From assembly GCF_000277125.1 (NCBI RefSeq), contig NC_016946.1:1116001-1180000 (forward strand): a stretch of DNA of 64,000 bases, written 5' to 3'. This document shows positions 58,670 to 64,000 of this stretch, one piece after another. Origin of the DNA: Mycobacterium intracellulare ATCC 13950 (GTDB lineage: Bacteria > Actinomycetota > Actinomycetes > Mycobacteriales > Mycobacteriaceae). Both the position numbers and the translations under genes were made by a program. The notes under the pieces are model-generated. The model was not told the origin of the DNA, did no database searches, and saw only the letters and a list, made by a program, of their open reading frames with translations. How positions within the stretch are numbered: position 1 is the first letter of the stretch; each line of letters opens with the position of its first letter.

Positions 58670-59788
58670 ATGTCCTACGAAAGCAGCGCTGAGCCGATCA
58701 AGGTCGGCTACCTGATGGATTTCACGCTGCCGCCGGGCTTTCCGGAGGATCTGTTCGCGTCGTTCACCCAGACCTTCGACCTCATCTTCGAGGAGGCCGT
58801 CGCCCAGGGCCTGATGGACCGTCCGGTGCAGATGATCTATCGCGAGGTGGAGGGCCTGCCCAAGGGTTCGGTCAAGGCGGTGATCGATGCCTACGGCGAA
58901 CTGGTCGACGAGGGCTGCCTGGTGGTCTTCGGCCCCAACATCACCGACAACTGTGTGCCGTTGCGCGAAGCGATCGAGGAGCGGTTCAAGGTGCCCGCGA
59001 TCAGCGTGACCGGCACCGACGACTGGCTAGGCGAGTGGACCTTCGCGTTCCCCCAGGGATCGATGACCGACGAACCCATCTTCCTGGCCGACCTGATCGC
59101 CAAGCGGGGACTCGCCGAGGTCGGTGTCCTGGTCGAGCAGAGCCTCATCGGGGAGAGCTACCTGAAGAACCTGCGAAGTGCCTGTCGGCGCAAGGGCATT
59201 CGGATCGTGGCGGAGGCGGCGATCGCCCAGACGGCTCAGGACATCAACGCTGCGGTGCAGACGCTCCACGAGGCGAAGGCCGAGGCGATCGTGCACCTGG
59301 GATTCGGGTTCGGGATCGTCTTCATCAACCCGGCGCTCGAGGCTCTCGGCTGGGACCCACCCCGCTTCACCACCACCGCGTGGCAGAACGCCTGGGTGAA
59401 CCCGATCATGTGGAACGCGTTCATGGGCTGGATCGGCGTCGACCAATACGACGAGGCCAACCGTATCGGCCAGGACTTCCTCGACAGCTACGCCAAGAAG
59501 TACAACGGCAGCCGCCCCGAGTTCTGCGTGACCGTGGTGAATCGCGACGTCGCCGCGACACTCGTGCGCGCATTCACGGACGCGCACCCGCTCAGCCCGC
59601 GCGGCGTCAAGGAGGCGCTGGAGCGGGTGAAGATGATGCCCGCCGCCTCGGGGGCGCCCGGAACCCGGGTCTCCTTCGGCAAGTGGACGCGCCGGGCATG
59701 GATGGGCGCCGGGTATCTCGTGGCCCGGACGTTGGATGCCGACGGCGTCAACTCGCACCTGGTTGATCGCTTCGGCGAGGAAGGGTGA
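58670..59788 (+). CDS. periplasmic-binding-type (Peripla_BP_6) protein without signal peptide
   Basis: 372 residues, a two-lobe ligand-binding fold like branched-chain amino acid/urea ABC receptors: VGYLMDFTLPPGF at the start, VVFGPNITDN, ISVTGTDDW, LVEQSLIGESYLKNL. There is no signal peptide or lipobox, and no ABC permease or ATPase nearby, so it is probably cytosolic and may bind a substrate or intermediate, as AmiC-type sensors do. ATG 58670 follows GGGAGGT. The AveC-like gene starts six bases downstream. Confidence 0.82.
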   Translation: MSYESSAEPIKVGYLMDFTLPPGFPEDLFASFTQTFDLIFEEAVAQGLMDRPVQMIYREVEGLPKGSVKAVIDAYGELVDEGCLVVFGPNITDNCVPLREAIEERFKVPAISVTGTDDWLGEWTFAFPQGSMTDEPIFLADLIAKRGLAEVGVLVEQSLIGESYLKNLRSACRRKGIRIVAEAAIAQTAQDINAAVQTLHEAKAEAIVHLGFGFGIVFINPALEALGWDPPRFTTTAWQNAWVNPIMWNAFMGWIGVDQYDEANRIGQDFLDSYAKKYNGSRPEFCVTVVNRDVAATLVRAFTDAHPLSPRGVKEALERVKMMPAASGAPGTRVSFGKWTRRAWMGAGYLVARTLDADGVNSHLVDRFGEEG

Positions 59789-59793
59789 CGACG

Positions 59794-60942
59794 ATGTCCA
59801 CCGAACAGTCCACACCCCCTGCCGCGCCGCAGGAAACGGTTTCCCCGCCGCGAACCAACAGGCGCGGCTGGGGCGGTTGGATCTCCGGCGCCGCGCTGGC
59901 CGCCTTCGTGTTGTTCTTCATCGCGAACTGCCGGGTGGCCCTCGACCCGCGCGTGGCCAATCCGAACGTGCAGGGGCGGCCGCGCCCGGTGAAGTTCATG
60001 TTCGGGCTGGACTACATCGACTTCCTGGACTGGGCCACCGTGGTGGCGCTGATCGTGCTGTTGATCGTCTTCATCAGGGGCTGGCGCCGCAACCCCGGCA
60101 GCCCGGCGATGCTGATGTTCTTGTGCACCACGCTGATCGTGTGGCAGGACCCGATCATGAACTGGTCGCCGTTCGCGGTCTACAACCCCGATCTGGTGCA
60201 CTGGCCGGAATCCTGGCCGCTGGTTTCGCTGTCGCCGACGGTCGAGCCGTTCGTGGTCTTCGGTTACGTGATGTTCTACTTCGGCCCCTACTTCCCGGCC
60301 GTCTGGCTGCTGCGCAAGCTGCAGGCGAAATACGGGCCCGCGAGCTATGCGTCGCGGCACCCCCTGGTGTGCCTGGGTCTGATCACCCTGGTGATCGGTT
60401 TCGTTTTCGACGCCTTCCTGGAGAACACGCTCGTCCACTGGGGCATGTACATCTACTCGCAGGTCATTCCGTGGGGATCGGTGTTCACCGGCACGACATT
60501 CCAGTTCCCGTTGATCTGGGAGTCGTTCTCGGTGTGCTTCGTGATGGTGCCGGCCGCGATCCTGTGTTATCGCGACGACACGGGTAAGTCGGTCGCGGAA
60601 AAGCTTGCCGCAAAAGCGAAGTTGTTCCCGGGGCGACCGGTGCTGGGCACGTTCCTGGTGATGTTCGTCATCATCAACGTGTCCTACTTCGCGTACGGCG
60701 GCTGGTTCTGGGTCATCAAGGTCACCCATGCCGCCACCTCGGTGGCTTGCCCGTGGCCGTACCCCGAGGCCAAAGTCTATGACCCGCAAGGCTTCTACGA
60801 GAAGGCGGGCGCGCAGGGTCCGTACTCGGTCGGCATCTGGTCGACGTGGGCGAGCGGGGAGCCCAACGGTCGACCCCACGTCGAGCCCCCGCCACCGGGC
60901 GAAGGCCCGTGTGCGACTCCCCCGTCGGGCAACCATGGCTGA
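59794..60942 (+). CDS. spirocyclase AveC-family membrane protein
   Basis: 382 residues with seven or more helices (for example GAALAAFVLFFIANCRVAL, ATVVALIVLLIVFIRGW, FGYVMFYFGPYFPAVWLL) and conserved polar loops (WQDPIMNWSPFAVYNP; FDAFLENTLVHWGMYIYSQ). AveC catalyses spiroketal formation in avermectin synthesis; mycobacterial relatives cluster with P450 and SDR genes but have unknown roles. ATG 59794 is preferred for spacing to GAGGAAGGG; GTG 59785 overlaps the previous stop. Confidence 0.82.
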   Translation: MSTEQSTPPAAPQETVSPPRTNRRGWGGWISGAALAAFVLFFIANCRVALDPRVANPNVQGRPRPVKFMFGLDYIDFLDWATVVALIVLLIVFIRGWRRNPGSPAMLMFLCTTLIVWQDPIMNWSPFAVYNPDLVHWPESWPLVSLSPTVEPFVVFGYVMFYFGPYFPAVWLLRKLQAKYGPASYASRHPLVCLGLITLVIGFVFDAFLENTLVHWGMYIYSQVIPWGSVFTGTTFQFPLIWESFSVCFVMVPAAILCYRDDTGKSVAEKLAAKAKLFPGRPVLGTFLVMFVIINVSYFAYGGWFWVIKVTHAATSVACPWPYPEAKVYDPQGFYEKAGAQGPYSVGIWSTWASGEPNGRPHVEPPPPGEGPCATPPSGNHG

Positions 60943-61936
60943 GCCGCGCACGGTCGTCATCACCGGCGCGTCGCGCGGGTTGGGGTTCGCCTCGGCGGTG
61001 CGGCTGTATCGGGAGGGGTGGCGGGTCGTCGCGGCCATGCGCACACCCGACCGGGGAATGCCACTGCTGCGTCGGGCGATTCAGGACCGGGGGCTGTCGC
61101 CCGACGACGAACGGTTGATCGGTGTGCAGCTCGACCTGACCGACACCGCGTCGATCGCCGCGGCGGCCAAGGCCATCGAAGAGGCCGTGGGTGCACCGTA
61201 TGCGCTGGTGCACAACGCGGGCATCTCCGCCGCCGGAATGGTGGAGGAGACCGACATGGCGTTGTGGCAGCGCATGTTCGCCACAAGCGTCCTGGGGCCC
61301 GTCGCGCTCACCCAGGCCCTGCTGCCGTCGATGCGGGCGGCCGGTGCGGGTCGAATTGTGTTGGTGTCCAGCGCCGCTGGAGTGCGCGGCCAGCCCGCCA
61401 CCGCGCCGTACTCGGCGGCCAAGGGGGCGCTGGAGCGGTGGGGGGAATCGATGGCGTGCGAGATCGCGCCGTTCGGTCTCGGGGTCACCGTCCTGGTGGC
61501 GGGCACGTATGACACCGATATCATCACCGACGCCGGCACCATCGATGACCGCAACTTCGGCGGCCCGTACGCCCGGCTGCACACCACCATGAACAGCCGC
61601 GGGCGCTTCGCGATGAAATTGGCGCGGCCACCCGAGCGGTTCACCGACGGCCTGCTCAAGGCGCTCGAGGACCGCGCGCCGTTTCGCCGCCGCGGCATCG
61701 GCCCGGACGCGTCGATCCTGCTGGCGGCCAACAGGATCCTGCCCGCCTCAGGCATGCACCACATGTCGCGGACCGTGCTGGGCATACCGAGACAGGGGTC
61801 GATGCGGGGCGGGGCGTGGCCGTTGACGACAAGTCAAAAGGCGATGGTCTTCGTCGCCCGCGTTCTTCCGCAGCCCGTGCTGCAGCGCCTTGCGGCGCTG
61901 GCGGGGCGGCGTCAACAGGGGAGTGAGGGGAACTGA
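60935..61936 (+). CDS. short-chain dehydrogenase/reductase
   Basis: 333 residues. VVITGASRGLGFASA at 6-20, NAGIS, SSAAG and catalytic YSAAKGA. A long C-terminal extension (after residue 230) may contact the membrane or a partner. It probably oxidises the alcohol made by the P450. ATG 60935 overlaps the AveC gene end by eight bases, and its TGA overlaps the P450 ATG (TGATG), so three genes are translationally coupled. Confidence 0.88.
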   Translation: MAEPRTVVITGASRGLGFASAVRLYREGWRVVAAMRTPDRGMPLLRRAIQDRGLSPDDERLIGVQLDLTDTASIAAAAKAIEEAVGAPYALVHNAGISAAGMVEETDMALWQRMFATSVLGPVALTQALLPSMRAAGAGRIVLVSSAAGVRGQPATAPYSAAKGALERWGESMACEIAPFGLGVTVLVAGTYDTDIITDAGTIDDRNFGGPYARLHTTMNSRGRFAMKLARPPERFTDGLLKALEDRAPFRRRGIGPDASILLAANRILPASGMHHMSRTVLGIPRQGSMRGGAWPLTTSQKAMVFVARVLPQPVLQRLAALAGRRQQGSEGN

Positions 61937-63150
61937 TGGAGCAACTTTTCGACGACCTGGAAGACTTCGGCGCGTTCGATGACGCGGTGTCGGGCGACGT
62001 GCGCGACCCGTACACCGAATTGGCCCGGCTGCGCCACGAGGAACCCATTCAGCGCCTCGACGCGTCGGGCATGCCGCATGAGGAATCCAAGCCCGTCTTC
62101 ATCGTCTACCGCCACGAGGAAGCCCAGCAGATGCTGCGCGACAACGAGACGTTCTCCTCGGCGGCCGTCATCGCCGCGTTCGGCCCCGTGCTGGGGGAGC
62201 GGGTCATGCTCGGCATGGACGAGCCGGTGCACGGCCGGCTGCGATCGCTGGTGTCAAAGGCCTTCTCGCAGAAGGCCTTGGCGCGGTGGGAAGACGAATT
62301 GGTCGGGCGCGTGGGCAACAGCCTGATCGACAAGTTCGCGGCCAACGGCAAGGCCGATTTGGTCAAGGAATTCACCTTCGACTATCCCAGTCAGATCATC
62401 GCCGGCCTGCTGGGCCTGCCGCAGGAGGACTACCCGCAGTTTCAGCGCTGGTCCATCTCGCTGCTGAGCTGGATGCTGAATCCGGAACGCGGGCTTGCCG
62501 CCTCGGCCGCGCTGTGCGACTACTTCGCGCCGATCCTCGCGTCCCGCCGCGCCGAGCCCAAGGACGATCTGATCAGCGGGCTGGCCCAGGCGGAGATCGA
62601 CGGCGAGAAACTCGAGGACGAGGAGATCTACTCGTTCCTGCGCCTGCTGCTCCCCGCCGGCGTCGAGACGACCTACCGGTCGCTCGGCAGCCTGCTGTTG
62701 GCGCTGCTGTCCGACCCGGTGCAGCTCGATGCCATCCGCGCCGACCGGTCGCTGCTGCCTCAGGCCATCGAAGAAGGCGTGCGGTGGGAACCGCCCCTGC
62801 TGACCATCACCCGGGTGGCCACCCGCGACACCGAACTCGGCGGGGTGCCGATACCGGCCGGCTCGACGGTGATGCCGATGCTGGGCGCGGCCAATCGGCA
62901 GGAAGACCGCTACCCCGAACCGGACACGTTCGACATCTTCCGCTCACCGAAGAGCCACCTGGGCTGGGGGCACGGCGTGCACGTCTGCCTCGGCATGCAC
63001 TTGGCCCGGCTGGAGATGCGCACCGCCATCAACCTTTTGCTCGACCGACTGCCGAACCTTCGGCTGGACCCCGACGCGGACGACCCCCATATCCGTGGAC
63101 AGGTCTTCCGGTCGCCGACGTCGGTGCCGGTGCTGTTCGACCCGCAATAA
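61936..63150 (+). CDS. cytochrome P450
   Basis: 404 residues, soluble bacterial class I P450 needing ferredoxin and reductase from elsewhere. I-helix oxygen-binding LLLPAGVETTYRSLG has Glu-Thr, K-helix is EEGVRWEPP, and the haem loop is GWGHGVHVCLG with the ligand Cys. The usual Phe seven residues before that Cys is Trp here. It would hydroxylate a lipid-like substrate. I cannot assign a CYP number. Confidence 0.93.
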   Translation: MEQLFDDLEDFGAFDDAVSGDVRDPYTELARLRHEEPIQRLDASGMPHEESKPVFIVYRHEEAQQMLRDNETFSSAAVIAAFGPVLGERVMLGMDEPVHGRLRSLVSKAFSQKALARWEDELVGRVGNSLIDKFAANGKADLVKEFTFDYPSQIIAGLLGLPQEDYPQFQRWSISLLSWMLNPERGLAASAALCDYFAPILASRRAEPKDDLISGLAQAEIDGEKLEDEEIYSFLRLLLPAGVETTYRSLGSLLLALLSDPVQLDAIRADRSLLPQAIEEGVRWEPPLLTITRVATRDTELGGVPIPAGSTVMPMLGAANRQEDRYPEPDTFDIFRSPKSHLGWGHGVHVCLGMHLARLEMRTAINLLLDRLPNLRLDPDADDPHIRGQVFRSPTSVPVLFDPQ

Positions 63151-63241
63151 GCGGCCCCGCGACCGGTTGCACCTTGCCAATCGGCTAGTTTCCGGTAAGG
63201 CTCTCCGTAGCCCCTCAACGACCCAGAAGAGAGTGACAGAT

Positions 63242-64000
63242 ATGACTGAGGCTGTAAAGGTCCGCTTCGAGCCGAAGATGATGATCGACGGCAAGCTCGT
63301 CGACGGGCAGGCCGGCACCTTCACCAACATCAACCCGGCGACCGAGGAGTCGCTCGGCGAGGTCGCGGACGCTTCCAAGGAGGACATGCACCGGGCGATC
63401 GACGCCGCCCGCCGCGCCTTCGATGAGACCGACTGGTCGACCAACCGCGAACTGCGCAAGCGCTGCCTGTTGCAGCTGCACGAGGCGATCGAATCAGAGA
63501 AGGAAGAACTGCGCGAGGAGCTCATCCTCGAGGTCGGCTCGCCCCGGGCCATCACGTTCGGCCCCCAGCTGGACGCCCCGCTGGAAGACGGGCTGAAGTA
63601 TCCCGCCCGGTTGATCGACGAGTATGCGTGGGAGACCGACCTGGGCGACAAGGTCATCAGCCTCACCGGCACGCTGACCACCCGCAAGGTCTGGCGGGAG
63701 CCGGTGGGTGTGGTCGGTGCGATCGTGCCGTGGAACTTCCCGTTCGAAGTCACCCTCAACAAGCTCGGCCAGGCGCTGGGAACCGGCAACACGGTGGTGC
63801 TCAAGCCGGCGCCGAACACGCCGTTCAACGCCACCCGGCTCGGCCGGTTGATCGCCGAGAAGACCGACATCCCGGCCGGTGTGGTCAACGTCGTCACCGC
63901 GTCCGACCACTTCGTGGGCGAGGAGCTCACGCTGTCACCGAAGGTCGACCTGATCTCGTTCACCGGTTCGACGGTCGTCGGCAAGCGGATCATGGAAAAG
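63242..64000 (+). CDS. aldehyde dehydrogenase, 3' end beyond window
   Basis: 253 codons are visible and remain open to the window edge; full enzymes have about 490. N-terminal NPATEESLGEVADAS, the NAD-binding PWNFPFEVTLNKLG and FTGSTVVGKRI are standard. The catalytic Cys and Glu lie outside the window. It would turn an aldehyde, perhaps from the P450/SDR pair, into an acid. ATG 63242 follows AGAGAG. 91 bases separate it from the P450. Confidence 0.95.
   Translation, partial: MTEAVKVRFEPKMMIDGKLVDGQAGTFTNINPATEESLGEVADASKEDMHRAIDAARRAFDETDWSTNRELRKRCLLQLHEAIESEKEELREELILEVGSPRAITFGPQLDAPLEDGLKYPARLIDEYAWETDLGDKVISLTGTLTTRKVWREPVGVVGAIVPWNFPFEVTLNKLGQALGTGNTVVLKPAPNTPFNATRLGRLIAEKTDIPAGVVNVVTASDHFVGEELTLSPKVDLISFTGSTVVGKRIMEK

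Noticed and set aside
59488..61044. 518-codon minus-strand ORF across the AveC gene
   Set aside because: Crosses three well-supported plus-strand genes and has no recognisable domain.

Overview
The window is high-GC actinobacterial DNA from a Mycobacterium, most likely a slow-growing non-tuberculous species. This rests on gene content and order: bases 1 to about 38,400 follow the M. tuberculosis block desA2-phoH2-deacetylase-fum-glpX-...-xseBA-ispH-ychF-vapBC-...-zwf1-gnd2-bpoB-ephC-ppdK (Rv1094 to Rv1127c, order recalled from memory), and metE follows later. Many genes have a TAnnnT -10 hexamer 5-9 bases before the start codon, the layout of leaderless mycobacterial transcripts.

Layout. 1-9.1 kb: desaturase end, phoAT/phoH2 RNase-helicase pair, cell-wall deacetylase with an added membrane adenylyl cyclase, then fumarase and class II fructose bisphosphatase. 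9.1-14.6 kb: an insertion relative to M. tuberculosis holding a dienelactone hydrolase, a GT1 glycosyltransferase and, divergent from it, a lone NRPS module (A-T-E, predicted Thr to D-allo-Thr) that resembles a piece of glycopeptidolipid machinery. 14.7-25.6 kb: carboxylesterase, KstR-boxed 3beta-hydroxysteroid dehydrogenase, xseBA, ispH, ychF, a methyltransferase flanked by two copies of the ychF 3' end, vapBC, two VOC proteins. 25.7-29.9 kb: small secreted and coiled-coil proteins, a cysteine-peptidase-like protein with atypical codon use, a monooxygenase and a second cyclase. 30-36 kb: zwf1-gnd2 (oxidative pentose phosphate pathway), hydrolases and a WS/DGAT-like protein. 36-38.4 kb: a truncated PPDK-like protein coupled to a winged-helix protein.

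38.6-48.6 kb: DoxX, amine oxidase, two small exported proteins, a K+/H+ antiporter divergent from a TrkA-type regulator, a DUF3556 membrane protein under a KstR box, and metE under a cobalamin riboswitch.

48.6-64 kb is an accessory catabolic region. A leftward set (MFE2-like SDR, small ORF, two acyl-CoA dehydrogenases, nitroreductase, double-TetR regulator, two more SDRs) faces a rightward set (VWA protein, MoxR/NorQ-type AAA ATPase, a periplasmic-binding-type protein without a signal peptide, AveC-like membrane protein, SDR, cytochrome P450, aldehyde dehydrogenase). The logic fits P450 hydroxylation, alcohol/aldehyde oxidation and beta-oxidation of a lipid or terpenoid/steroid-like compound. 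The AAA/VWA pair looks like a metalloenzyme-activation chaperone with no obvious client in view. A recurring GAACARATRTT sequence precedes three of the rightward genes. I regard this region as the best candidate for an undescribed system. No tRNA, rRNA, CRISPR array or transposase was seen.
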